Origin: JBCCXZ01 sp965228005
GTDB taxonomy: Bacteria > Planctomycetota > Planctomycetia > Pirellulales > Lacipirellulaceae
Assembly (NCBI GenBank): GCA_965228005.1
Contig: CBDDGV010000001.1
Location: forward strand, 806,001 to 870,000
Reading direction: 5' to 3'
DNA length: 64,000 bases
The first letter of the stretch is position 1. The number at the start of each line of letters is the position of its first letter. Below the pieces are notes generated by a model, which had not been told where the DNA came from, searched no databases, and saw only the letters and a list, made by a program, of their open reading frames with translations. The position numbers and the translations under genes were made by a program. This document shows positions 1 through 7,803 of this stretch, in pieces.

Positions 1-612
1 GCCTTGGGCGGCTTCGCGGTGCTCGGGCCGGTCTACGGCGCCACGCGCCGCGACCTCGGCCTTCCCGGTAGCGCCCAAGAGACCGCCCGCGACCTGTGGG
101 TCGGCCTGGTCGGCTGCGTCGCCTCGCTGCTGCCCGTCTACACCTTGCTGCTCGCGCTGAAGTTCTCTTTCGAGCCCGAAGAAGTCCACCCGCTGCTCGA
201 ACGGCTCGTGGAGCAATCCTCGCCGGGCCTGTTCCTGATGGCGTACGTCACAGCCGTCGTCGCCGCGCCGCTCTTCGAGGAGTTCACCTTCCGGCTGGTC
301 CTGCAGGGTTGGCTCGAAAAGCAATTCGCCGGGCGGGGCACGCCGATCGGACCGCCGGCCCCCGACGAAGACTCTCCCGCGCCCGCCACCTACATCCCCC
401 AGAGCTGGGCGCCGATCGTCATTTCCGGCACCCTCTTCGGACTTTCGCATTACGGCCACGGCGCCGACCCCGTGCCGCTGATCCTCTTCGGCCTGGTGCT
501 CGGCTACCTCTACGAACGCACGCACCGCATCCTGCCGTGCATCTTCGCGCACGCGGTGTTCAACGGCATCTCGCTCGCGGCGATGTGGTTGCAGCTCCAG
601 GTGCAACCCTAA
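1..612 (+). CDS. CPBP-family intramembrane metalloprotease, 5'-truncated by window edge
   Basis: C-terminal part of a CPBP (CaaX-processing/bacteriocin-processing, Abi) integral membrane protease. The reading frame is open to base 1, so the true start lies outside the window. The family signatures are present in order: EEFTFR near nt 277-294 (the EExxxR motif), FGLSH near nt 436-450 (FxxxH) and HAVFN near nt 550-564 (HxxxN). These residues form the metal-dependent active site inside the membrane. Several hydrophobic segments flank them. Substrates of bacterial members are mostly unknown. The TAA stop overlaps the stop of the convergent downstream gene by two bases. Confidence 0.85.
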   Translation, partial: ALGGFAVLGPVYGATRRDLGLPGSAQETARDLWVGLVGCVASLLPVYTLLLALKFSFEPEEVHPLLERLVEQSSPGLFLMAYVTAVVAAPLFEEFTFRLVLQGWLEKQFAGRGTPIGPPAPDEDSPAPATYIPQSWAPIVISGTLFGLSHYGHGADPVPLILFGLVLGYLYERTHRILPCIFAHAVFNGISLAAMWLQLQVQP

Positions 613-1595
613 GCCTCGCCCAGCAACTCCGCCAGAGCGTCGTCGGCTTGGTTGATGGGGTGCTGCTCCGCGGCTTCAACCAGCCGCCGGTACTCCGGGT
701 AGCTCGCGGCCTGCTCCTCCGCCCACTCTTGGGCGAAGGCGCCGCCGCGGATCTCCTCCAGCGTCTGGGCCATCGCCTCGTCGAAGCCGTCCGGGATCAT
801 CCGGTCCGCTCGCGACATCGAGCCGTACTGACTCGTCTTCGAGTGCAGCCCCAGTTGTCGGAAGAAGCCGACCTCGCGCATCAGGTTCATCACCTCGGCG
901 CCCTCGCCGGAGCCGTACAGCTCCAGCGCCACCACCGCCGGGTCGTAGCCGGCTTCGGTGAGGAACTCGAACGAGCGGGAGAACACGCGGAAGATCGCCG
1001 CCCAGGTGCCCTGCTCCATGAACAGGTCGAGTTCGGTCTCCTCCGCAAACGTCAGCCGCACCGCCCCGGCCCGGGTGGCGCCGATGCCCTTGGCCAAGGC
1101 GAGTGTGGTTGCCCAAGCCGACCCGGTCTCGTCGCGCTCCACCGCCACGTAGGCGGGTGAACCGCTCCCGGCCTCGAAACGCTCGCGCACCTTGGGGCCG
1201 ACCATCCGGGGCGCCACCATCACCACGTCGATGCCGGCGGCCGGGTCGATCAGCCCGTAGTGGATGTTGTACCCGTGCGCGAAGACCAGCGTGTCCCCCT
1301 CCCCCAGCTGCGGGGCGACCTGCCTTGCGTAGACCTCGCGTTGGACCTCGTCCGGCACCAGCAACATCAGCACGTCGGCCGCGGCGGCCGCTTCCTCAAC
1401 CGGGAGGGTTTCGAACCCGTCCGCCGCCGCCCGCTCCAGGGAAGTGTCGCGGAGCCCGCCGACAATTACCCTCACGCCGCTGTCCCGCAGGTTGAGTGCT
1501 TGAGAGCGGCCCTGGTTGCCGTACCCTACGACCGCGACGGTCTTCTCATCCAAGGCGGAAAGATCAGCGTCCGGGTCGCGGTAGATGGTGGTCAC
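609..1595 (-). CDS. divergent ketol-acid reductoisomerase-like protein (IlvC paralogue)
   Basis: 328 residues, the usual length of class I KARI, which converts acetolactate-type keto acids to dihydroxy acids with NAD(P)H and Mg2+. Rossmann motif GYGNQGR is at residues 24-30, AHGYN at 106-110, and the first metal pair D190/E194 sits in EETELDLFMEQ. The C-terminal knotted domain is odd. Where canonical enzymes have a second Glu pair (ExxxE), this protein reads ELYGS at 225-229, and the usual APK lysine is Arg in APRMVG. It may therefore act on another substrate. The GTG start has AGGAG about 7 nt upstream. It is last in a minus-strand group after an SDR gene (45-nt gap), which argues for a catabolic rather than valine/isoleucine role. 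No ilvB, ilvN or leu gene is nearby. Confidence 0.75.
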   Translation of the reverse strand: MTTIYRDPDADLSALDEKTVAVVGYGNQGRSQALNLRDSGVRVIVGGLRDTSLERAAADGFETLPVEEAAAAADVLMLLVPDEVQREVYARQVAPQLGEGDTLVFAHGYNIHYGLIDPAAGIDVVMVAPRMVGPKVRERFEAGSGSPAYVAVERDETGSAWATTLALAKGIGATRAGAVRLTFAEETELDLFMEQGTWAAIFRVFSRSFEFLTEAGYDPAVVALELYGSGEGAEVMNLMREVGFFRQLGLHSKTSQYGSMSRADRMIPDGFDEAMAQTLEEIRGGAFAQEWAEEQAASYPEYRRLVEAAEQHPINQADDALAELLGEA

Positions 1596-1640
1596 GGAAA
1601 TGCTCCTGATGCGTTGGAATGGGCTCGAGTCGAAGACGAG

Positions 1641-2405
1641 TTACTGCGCCGTAAGTCCGCCGTCGACTGGGAACAGCGAGCCCGTGATAAACCCAGCGGC
1701 CGGCGAAGCCAGGAACCAGATCAGCTCGGCCACGTCCTCCGGCACTCCGACACGCCCCAGCGGGTGCTCACTGGCCTGCCCCTCCCACAGCGGGGCCGTA
1801 TCTCCACCGGTGTGCTGGTCGGCGTACTCCTGGAGGGACCGCTCAGCCATGGGCGTGCGGACCGTCCCCGGGCAGACCGCGTTCACCCGGACCGCCTTGT
1901 CCGCCAGGTCGAGCGCAAGCGAACGGGTCATCTGCGCGATCGCTCCTTTCGTGGCGCCGTAGGCAAAGTTCATCCGCTTGCCGACGAAGCACTGGTCGGA
2001 CCCCATCAGCACGATGGCTCCTCCCCCCGCTTCCACCAGCCGCGGCGTCGCCGCCCGCAGGGCGTGCAGCACGCCCTTGAGGTTCACCTCGAAAACCTCG
2101 TCCCACTCCTGCTCGGTGATGTCCAGCACCGTGTTGAAGCGGTGGATCCCGGCGTTGGTGAACAAGACGCTGATCGGCCCGAAACGGTCGATCGATTGGT
2201 CCACCGCACGGGCAACAAGCTCGGCGTCGGCAACGCTGCCCTCGACAAACAGCACGCGGTCGTCGCCCAGTTCCCGCTGGGCCTCACGGCCCGCCTCCGC
2301 GTGGGCGTCCAAGAAGCCGACCCGGAAACCGCGCTCGACGAACAGCCGCAAGGCCGCCCGGCCGATGCCTGTTGCCGCCCCGGTAAAGAACGCCACGCCG
2401 CTCAT
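1641..2405 (-). CDS. short-chain dehydrogenase/reductase (SDR family)
   Basis: 254-residue classical SDR. The cofactor motif TGAATGIG is at residues 8-15, NAG at 84-86, and the catalytic Ser136, Tyr149 and Lys153 (YGATK) are intact. The C-terminal PVDGG strand is typical. The Asp in the FLDAH segment after beta-2 suggests NAD(H) preference. It starts with ATG preceded by GGAG and lies 32 nt after the amidohydrolase gene and 45 nt before the KARI-like gene, so the three are probably co-transcribed. SDRs in such groups often oxidise deoxy-sugar acids, but the substrate cannot be read from the sequence. Confidence 0.88.
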   Translation of the reverse strand: MSGVAFFTGAATGIGRAALRLFVERGFRVGFLDAHAEAGREAQRELGDDRVLFVEGSVADAELVARAVDQSIDRFGPISVLFTNAGIHRFNTVLDITEQEWDEVFEVNLKGVLHALRAATPRLVEAGGGAIVLMGSDQCFVGKRMNFAYGATKGAIAQMTRSLALDLADKAVRVNAVCPGTVRTPMAERSLQEYADQHTGGDTAPLWEGQASEHPLGRVGVPEDVAELIWFLASPAAGFITGSLFPVDGGLTAQ

Positions 2406-2437
2406 GGATGGGACTCCGTTTCGACGCGCACCCGGCG

Positions 2438-3340
2438 TCAGAGGCGATAGACACGAATCGCGTTGTCGTGAAACAGCTTCCGGCGGTCCGCCTCCGGCAG
2501 CTCCGACGTAACCGTATCGAAGCCGTCCCAGACGTCGGCGTACGACTTCCTGAGCCTCTCGATCGGGAAGTTACTCGCCAACATACAACGGTCACAACCA
2601 AAGGCATCGGTTACAGCATTCACGAAGAACTTCAGGTCCGAGAGGCCCCAGCTCGGCTCGACCATGGCCAGCCCGGAAATCTTGGCCGTCACGTTCGGCG
2701 CTTCCGCCAGCCGCTCCAGGGCGCGTTTCCAGTGGTCGAGAGAATCGGCGTCCCGGTCGATCGGCATCCCTCCGTGGTTCAAGACGAACTGCACGTCGCC
2801 GTGCTGCTCAATCACGGCGAGCGCGTCCTCCGCCTGCTGGTAGTACACCTGCAGGTCGAACGACAGGCCGTACTGCGCAAGCAGGCCGAGGTTCTTGCGC
2901 CAGGTGGCGTCTCGCAGGTAATCGCGGTCGGCAAAGTTGTAGTGCGGCGTCGCGTGCCGGTTCAGCAGCTGCCGAATCCCACGAATGCGCCGCGACACGC
3001 AGTGCCCGGCCAGCACCCTCTCCACGCCCGGGTCCGCCAGGTTGGCCCCGCCGACGATCGCCGTCGGGAAGCCCGATTCCTCCGCCACGCGGTCGAGCCA
3101 GCGGGTCTCGCCCGCGGGGTCCTCGGGGTCGAACTCCGCCTGGACGTGGACCGAGCCGGCAACCTCCCACCGCTTAGGCTCCAACGAGGCGTGGTCGGCT
3201 AAGAAGTCCTCCGCCGCGTAGTCCCAGCCGCGTATCTCCGCCAGGCTCCCCCAGGCAACCCGCGCATCGGGCCCGTCGGCCCAGGCGTACCGATTGCGCG
3301 TGAGGTCCCACAGGTGATGGTGAGCGTCGACGATCTGCAT
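2438..3340 (-). CDS. amidohydrolase family protein (COG3618, lactonase-like)
   Basis: 300 residues if translation starts at MQIVDAHHHLWDL. A longer in-frame reading to 3457 exists, but its extra 39 residues do not resemble the family. The N-terminal HHH metal motif, the internal NHGGMP segment and the C-terminal SNFPIE segment with its acidic residues match the COG3618 branch of the TIM-barrel amidohydrolases. That branch includes fuconolactonase, rhamnonolactonase and 2-pyrone-4,6-dicarboxylate lactonase. A sugar-lactone hydrolase is the most likely role given the neighbouring SDR and aldehyde dehydrogenase, but this is inference. Confidence 0.82.
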   Translation of the reverse strand: MQIVDAHHHLWDLTRNRYAWADGPDARVAWGSLAEIRGWDYAAEDFLADHASLEPKRWEVAGSVHVQAEFDPEDPAGETRWLDRVAEESGFPTAIVGGANLADPGVERVLAGHCVSRRIRGIRQLLNRHATPHYNFADRDYLRDATWRKNLGLLAQYGLSFDLQVYYQQAEDALAVIEQHGDVQFVLNHGGMPIDRDADSLDHWKRALERLAEAPNVTAKISGLAMVEPSWGLSDLKFFVNAVTDAFGCDRCMLASNFPIERLRKSYADVWDGFDTVTSELPEADRRKLFHDNAIRVYRL

Positions 3341-3500
3341 GGCCCGCGAGGGCTCCGGAGACGGTGAGTTAGAGCGCAGGTCACCGAAGCGCAGCGGCTT
3401 CTCCGCCGCTAACGCCGGCAAACACGTCGCCGTAGACGCTACACGACCGTGCGACACGCACTAGGGCGTCGCCCGAGCCCAACCACTCGGGAGCAACCCC

Positions 3501-4970
3501 TTACATGGCCACGGTCACCGTCTTCCTCTCCGTATAGGCCTCCAGGCCGGCCTCGCCCAGCTCGCGGCCGATGCCGCTCTGCTTGAAGCCGCCGAAGGGG
3601 GCCGCCGCGTCGAACACGTCGTAGCAGTTCACCCAAACCGTGCCGGCCCGCACCTTGCTCGCGAAGCGGTGCGCCTTCGACACGTCCTTCGTCCACACGG
3701 CCGCGGCCAGGCCGAAGGTCGTGTCGTTCGCCCGGGCGGCGATCTCGTCGACGTCGTCGAACTTCAGCACGCTCATCACCGGGCCGAAGATCTCCTCGCG
3801 GGCGATCCGCATGTCGTCGGTCACGTCGGCGAACAGCGTCGGCTCGACGAAGTAGCCCTGGTCGCCGTGCCGCTGGCCGCCGGTCAGCAGCTTCGCGCCG
3901 TCCTGCTTGCCGTACTCGACGTAGGACAGGATCTTGTCGAACTGCGCCCGGTCCACCTGCGGGCCCTGCTGCGTATCGGGGTCGAACGGGTCGCCCACGC
4001 GGGTCTCGCCGTTCTTGCTGGCCAGCCGGTCGCACACCTCGTCGTAAGCGCTCGACTGCACGTAGAGCCGGCTGCCCGCACAGCAGCACTGCCCCTGGTT
4101 GAAGTAGAGCGCGAAGTGAGCGCCGTCGATCGCCTGCTCCATGTCCGCGTCGGCGAAGATCACGTTCGGGCTCTTGCCGCCCAGCTCGAACGTGAGCCGC
4201 TTGGTGGTCTCTGCCGCGGCACGCTGGATGATCTTGGCCGTGGTCCCCTCGCCGGTGAACGCGATCTTGTCCACGCCCGGGTGCTCAACAAGCGCCGCCC
4301 CCGCGGTCGGCCCGTAGCCCGGCACGACGTTGATCACACCGTCGGGGATGCCCGCCTCCTGAGCCAGCTTCGCCATCCGCAGGCAGGTGAGCGGCGTCTG
4401 CTCGGCGGGCTTCATCACGATCGTGCAGCCCGTGGCCAGAGCCGGCCCCCACTTCCAGGCGGCCATCAGCGCCGGGAAGTTCCACGGGATGATCTGCCCC
4501 ACCACGCCCACCGGCTCACGCCGGGTGTAGCAGAAGTAGTCGCCCCGGATGGGGATCGTGTCGCCCTGGATCTTGTCGGCCCAGCCGGCGTAGTAACGCA
4601 GCGTGTTGATCACCAGCGGGATGTCGGCGTTCCGAGAGTCGTTGATCGGCTTGCCGTTGTCCAGCGTCTCGAGCGCCGCCAGGTGGTCGGCCTCTTCTTC
4701 GATCAGGTCCGCCAGCCGGTTCATCAACAGGCCCCGGTCGGCGGCGTCCATCCGCGACCACTCGCCGCCGTCGAACTGCGCCCGCGCCGCGTCGACCGCC
4801 AGGTCGATGTCCGCCGCGTCGCCCTCGGCGACGTTGGCGATCACCTCTTCGGTGGCCGGGTGGATCGTCTCAAAGGTCTTGCCGCTCGCCGAGGCGACCC
4901 ACTTGCCGCCGATAAAGCACTCGGTCTGCTCGACCTTCGGCCGCGCAACGGTTTGTTCGATCGTCGCCAT
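3501..4970 (-). CDS. NAD-dependent aldehyde dehydrogenase
   Basis: 489 residues, normal for the ALDH superfamily, oxidising an aldehyde to a carboxylate. PWNFP holds the oxyanion Asn164, FTGEGTTAK is in the cofactor loop, and FELGGKSP carries the general base Glu262. NQGQCCCAGS places the catalytic Cys at about 296, and EEIFGPV follows. The motif spelling resembles the ALDH1/2 and betaine-aldehyde groups. The start at MATIEQ is chosen over an upstream in-frame one because a perfect AGGAGG lies 8 nt before it. The gap to the amidohydrolase is 160 nt, so the two may be separate transcripts or one long operon. The substrate is unknown. Lactaldehyde would fit a deoxy-sugar pathway. Confidence 0.9.
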   Translation of the reverse strand: MATIEQTVARPKVEQTECFIGGKWVASASGKTFETIHPATEEVIANVAEGDAADIDLAVDAARAQFDGGEWSRMDAADRGLLMNRLADLIEEEADHLAALETLDNGKPINDSRNADIPLVINTLRYYAGWADKIQGDTIPIRGDYFCYTRREPVGVVGQIIPWNFPALMAAWKWGPALATGCTIVMKPAEQTPLTCLRMAKLAQEAGIPDGVINVVPGYGPTAGAALVEHPGVDKIAFTGEGTTAKIIQRAAAETTKRLTFELGGKSPNVIFADADMEQAIDGAHFALYFNQGQCCCAGSRLYVQSSAYDEVCDRLASKNGETRVGDPFDPDTQQGPQVDRAQFDKILSYVEYGKQDGAKLLTGGQRHGDQGYFVEPTLFADVTDDMRIAREEIFGPVMSVLKFDDVDEIAARANDTTFGLAAAVWTKDVSKAHRFASKVRAGTVWVNCYDVFDAAAPFGGFKQSGIGRELGEAGLEAYTERKTVTVAM

Positions 4971-5320
4971 GAAAGCAACCCTCCTGACAAGAACGCATTG
5001 GTCTTCGAAAGCCTGGCCCCAGGGGCCTCTGCTGGGATGAGCAAGCGACCAATGTAACACCGGCCGGCTCCGCGTGGCTAGCGGGAGTTGCTCTCTTTGC
5101 CCCAGTCTAACGCGTAAGCCAGGCGGGTACGGTTACCCAGCCAACAGAAGAAAGATGTAATCCCAAGCTGGCTTTGTGGAGTAGGCGTGAGGATTCATCG
5201 ATCAGCAGAGTCTGGTTAGCGGAGGGCCAGACTCGATAAGCCCTCGAGATCGCTTCAAGTGGTCCTATAGGAGATGGGCCGTCCAGCGATAGGCTCATCA
5301 AGAATAGTCCTAAATGCAGC
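4971..5320. other. gene-less stretch with lower GC
   Basis: No supported gene. The stretch is visibly richer in A and T than its surroundings from about 5100 on, and the short gene beyond it shares this. A GCTAGC palindrome lies at 5077-5082. The promoter of the aldehyde dehydrogenase gene must lie here, but no convincing -35/-10 pair was recognised. Confidence 0.4.
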
Positions 5321-5818
5321 CTAACCCTTCTGCCGCAGCCTACGCATCTCAGCCATTGCGTCCTCGGCCGAGTCCTGTTCCAGCAACCGGACTTCCGAGG
5401 GACGCCAGCCGCCTTGACCGTCTCGAATAGTGACAGCGTAGCCGTTGCCAAACAGCTGTGCAGTCGAAGGCTTGCTCCCGTAGTCCACCTCCACAGATGC
5501 CTCCCACTTGAACTCCTTGAACAGGAACGGAAGGCCTTCGTCGTGCAGGATAACGGGTGGCTCGTCCGACCATTCAAGAGAGGTGGTCTTTCCGGTTCTC
5601 TCAAGGAGTTGTTTCCATTCGTCACGTATACCGGAGAAAGCAATGTCGGCGTTATCGTACGATGAAAGCTTGTCCTCTATCTCCGCTAACTCTTCACGCA
5701 ACTCCTGCATTTCGGCTTGGCGTTTGCGATGGACTCGCTTCGCAACGAAATCGATAAGCGCATAGACAATCGCGCTCCCGCCTAGAATAACAAGCCACTT
5801 CACCACGAACTCTCTCAT
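5321..5818 (-). CDS. hypothetical membrane-anchored coiled-coil protein
   Basis: 165 residues, not recognised as a named family. Residues about 5-25 form one hydrophobic segment. Then comes a basic stretch (AKRVHRKRQ) and a charged helix of about 25 residues with heptad-like spacing, followed by a mostly beta-looking soluble part. The topology fits a single-pass inner-membrane protein with a cytoplasmic coiled coil. Codon use is less GC-biased than in the neighbours, which suggests recent acquisition or weak selection. It starts with ATG two bases past the stop of the bestrophin-like gene, but on the downstream side of that gene. Confidence 0.6.
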   Translation of the reverse strand: MREFVVKWLVILGGSAIVYALIDFVAKRVHRKRQAEMQELREELAEIEDKLSSYDNADIAFSGIRDEWKQLLERTGKTTSLEWSDEPPVILHDEGLPFLFKEFKWEASVEVDYGSKPSTAQLFGNGYAVTIRDGQGGWRPSEVRLLEQDSAEDAMAEMRRLRQKG

Positions 5819-5820
5819 AC

Positions 5821-6642
5821 CTAAGCAAGCACCTCGCTGACCGATGTATCAATCCCTGCGCAAATCCCGTCCAGATCGACGTGGTCCTCTTCCACGCCAA
5901 AAGGCTCCTCGACGTACTGCGCGATGCCCTCGCCGGCGATGACAAAATAGGCGAGCAGCATGGAGATCGGCACCGCGAACCAGCCGAAGTCTTCGTCCAG
6001 CCCCCAAGGCAGGACCAGCAGGTAGGCGATCACGCAGTGCTGCACGAACCGCCGCCACGAGACGCTCATCAACGTGTTCTTGATCCGCTCGCAGGCGCCC
6101 GCTACTTCGAGCAGCTCGCGGGCCTCCGCGTCCAGCACCCAGAGCTGCGCGTCGGTCAGCCGGCCCTGAGAACGCCACGACGCGAACTCCGCGTAGATGT
6201 GCCGCACGACAAAACTCGGCAAGTGTTGCGGCCGGGCCTCTGTGTCTTTGAAGCCGGGCAGCACGGTTACGTCCGGTTGGTTGCGGAGGTGGTCCTTCAG
6301 GCCGTAGCAGAACGACACAATCAGGTCGCGCACCCGGCGCCGCTCCGCCCCGTCCAACTCGTGAAGCTCCCGCGTTTTCACCGCCAGGTTGCGGCTCACG
6401 TTCACGAGCTTCCCCCAGAGCGTGCGCGCCTCCCACCAGCGTTCGTACGCCCGGTTGACGCGGAAGACCACGATCAGCGTGATTGCGAACGCCAGCCCCG
6501 CGTCGATCCCCGACGGGATGTCCGGGACGCGCGAGCCGAGCGATTCGTCCACCCACACCGCCGCCGCGCTGTACACCCCGGCCGCCAGGGCCCACATCCA
6601 CACCCGCCGCAGGGGCACCGTCACCGCCAGGCTCTCGGGCAA
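5821..6642 (-). CDS. bestrophin-like anion channel family protein
   Basis: About 273 residues. The family signature FRVNRAYERWWEAR (positions set by the segment before LWGKLVNVSRN) and four hydrophobic stretches match bacterial bestrophin/UPF0187 proteins. These form pentameric ion channels in the inner membrane. The open frame extends far upstream into arginine-rich noise, so the start is uncertain. A TTG at 6640-6642 preceded by GGTGAG is preferred because it lies just 9 nt after the stop of the upstream PEP-CTERM gene and gives a normal length. A GTG 18 nt further in is the alternative. Confidence 0.8.
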   Translation of the reverse strand: MPESLAVTVPLRRVWMWALAAGVYSAAAVWVDESLGSRVPDIPSGIDAGLAFAITLIVVFRVNRAYERWWEARTLWGKLVNVSRNLAVKTRELHELDGAERRRVRDLIVSFCYGLKDHLRNQPDVTVLPGFKDTEARPQHLPSFVVRHIYAEFASWRSQGRLTDAQLWVLDAEARELLEVAGACERIKNTLMSVSWRRFVQHCVIAYLLVLPWGLDEDFGWFAVPISMLLAYFVIAGEGIAQYVEEPFGVEEDHVDLDGICAGIDTSVSEVLA

Positions 6643-6650
6643 ATGCTCAC

Positions 6651-7769
6651 CTACCTGAGTGGGTTGCGGCGTCCGCGCAGGCCGCCCACGACAACAGCCG
6701 GAACGAACAACAACCAGAGCGCGAGCCCCGCCGGCTCGGGCACGAGCGCCACCGAGGCGCCCGCGGCGTCGCCCGCCACACGGGCCTGCCAGTCCGAAAG
6801 CACCGAGCCCCCCCACGCCAGCCCGGCTTCGTCTCTCTGCCAGTGGAGCAGGTCGCCCAGGTCGGCGTCGCCGTCGGCGTCGACGTCGCCCTCGTGGTTG
6901 GGCAGGTGCGCGATCGGCAGCTCGCCAAAGAACTCCGCGATGTACCGCAGGTGCGCGAGGTGGGCCTCGCCGTCTTCGCCCGTCGCCCCCCACAACCGGA
7001 ACTTGCCGCTCTCCGCGTAGCGGTAGAACTGCAGCGTCCCGAGCCCGGTCTTGCGGTAGGGCTGGGTGATCAGCCCCAAGTGTTCGAGCAGCTCGTCGCC
7101 CGTCTCCATGGTGCTCTCATAGGTAAACGTCGGCACCAACGAGTGGGTGAACAAAAAGGTCTTGTCCCCCGCCGCGGCCAGGTCGGCGAAGGCTTTGTAG
7201 TCGACCATCTGCGAATCGAGCGGCGTCCCGTCGCCCGCGGTCGTCGCGTACAGCGAATCGGCGGCCAGCAACGCGTCGATCTGATCAACGTAGGCAGGCG
7301 TCTTCAGGATCTGCCGCACCGCGCCGTACCCCGCGCTGAACGACGAGACCGCTACCGCGTCCCACTCCAGATCGCTCGGCAGGTCGCGCTGCCCCCGGGC
7401 GGTGGTCAGCGCATCATCGATCAGCGTCTGGAACAGCCCCGCGTTCGAGAACGGACCCGAGTAGGCGCTCGAGAGGCCCGGGTAGTTGACCGTCACGATC
7501 AACGCGTTCAGGTCCGCCGCGAGCGCGTTGTTCCACACAGTCTGCGGGTCGCCGTGGAAGTGGACGAGCAAGTCCGCCACCCCGCCGGGCCGCTGCTCGT
7601 AGGTGCTCGGGACGAACAGCTTCCAAGCCGGGTCGCTCAGCGCGATCTCACGGCCGGTTGCCGCCGGCAACTGCGCGACGGCCCGTACTGGGGCGGAGAA
7701 CACACCGAAGCAGAACAGGCTCAGCAGCAGAAAGCGGTGGATGCCAGACATCCCACCAGCATAACGCAT
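6651..7769 (-). CDS. secreted PEP-CTERM protein with alpha/beta-hydrolase-like and dockerin-like parts
   Basis: 372 residues from the first ATG; an ATG at 7749-7751 (residue 7) is an equally good start, and neither has a clear Shine-Dalgarno. An N-terminal signal peptide ends near residue 32. Residues 50-280 look like an esterase/hydrolase: HFHGDP suggests an oxyanion loop and FSAGYG around Ser145 resembles a nucleophile elbow. GDVDADGDADLGDLLHWQRD near 295-315 is a dockerin type I-like calcium loop. The C-terminus has VPEP, a hydrophobic span and RGRR, the PEP-CTERM sorting signal recognised by exosortase. The protein is thus predicted to be exported and processed at the cell surface. Substrate unknown. 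Confidence 0.75.
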   Translation of the reverse strand: MRYAGGMSGIHRFLLLSLFCFGVFSAPVRAVAQLPAATGREIALSDPAWKLFVPSTYEQRPGGVADLLVHFHGDPQTVWNNALAADLNALIVTVNYPGLSSAYSGPFSNAGLFQTLIDDALTTARGQRDLPSDLEWDAVAVSSFSAGYGAVRQILKTPAYVDQIDALLAADSLYATTAGDGTPLDSQMVDYKAFADLAAAGDKTFLFTHSLVPTFTYESTMETGDELLEHLGLITQPYRKTGLGTLQFYRYAESGKFRLWGATGEDGEAHLAHLRYIAEFFGELPIAHLPNHEGDVDADGDADLGDLLHWQRDEAGLAWGGSVLSDWQARVAGDAAGASVALVPEPAGLALWLLFVPAVVVGGLRGRRNPLR

Positions 7770-7803
7770 CGATTCGAACCGAGCACGCTTAGAACCAAGC
7801 AGC

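Noticed and set aside
7760..7800. GGTTCGAATC on the minus strand, resembling a tRNA T-loop
   Set aside because: The flanking bases do not form a T-stem, and no acceptor or anticodon stem can be drawn around it.
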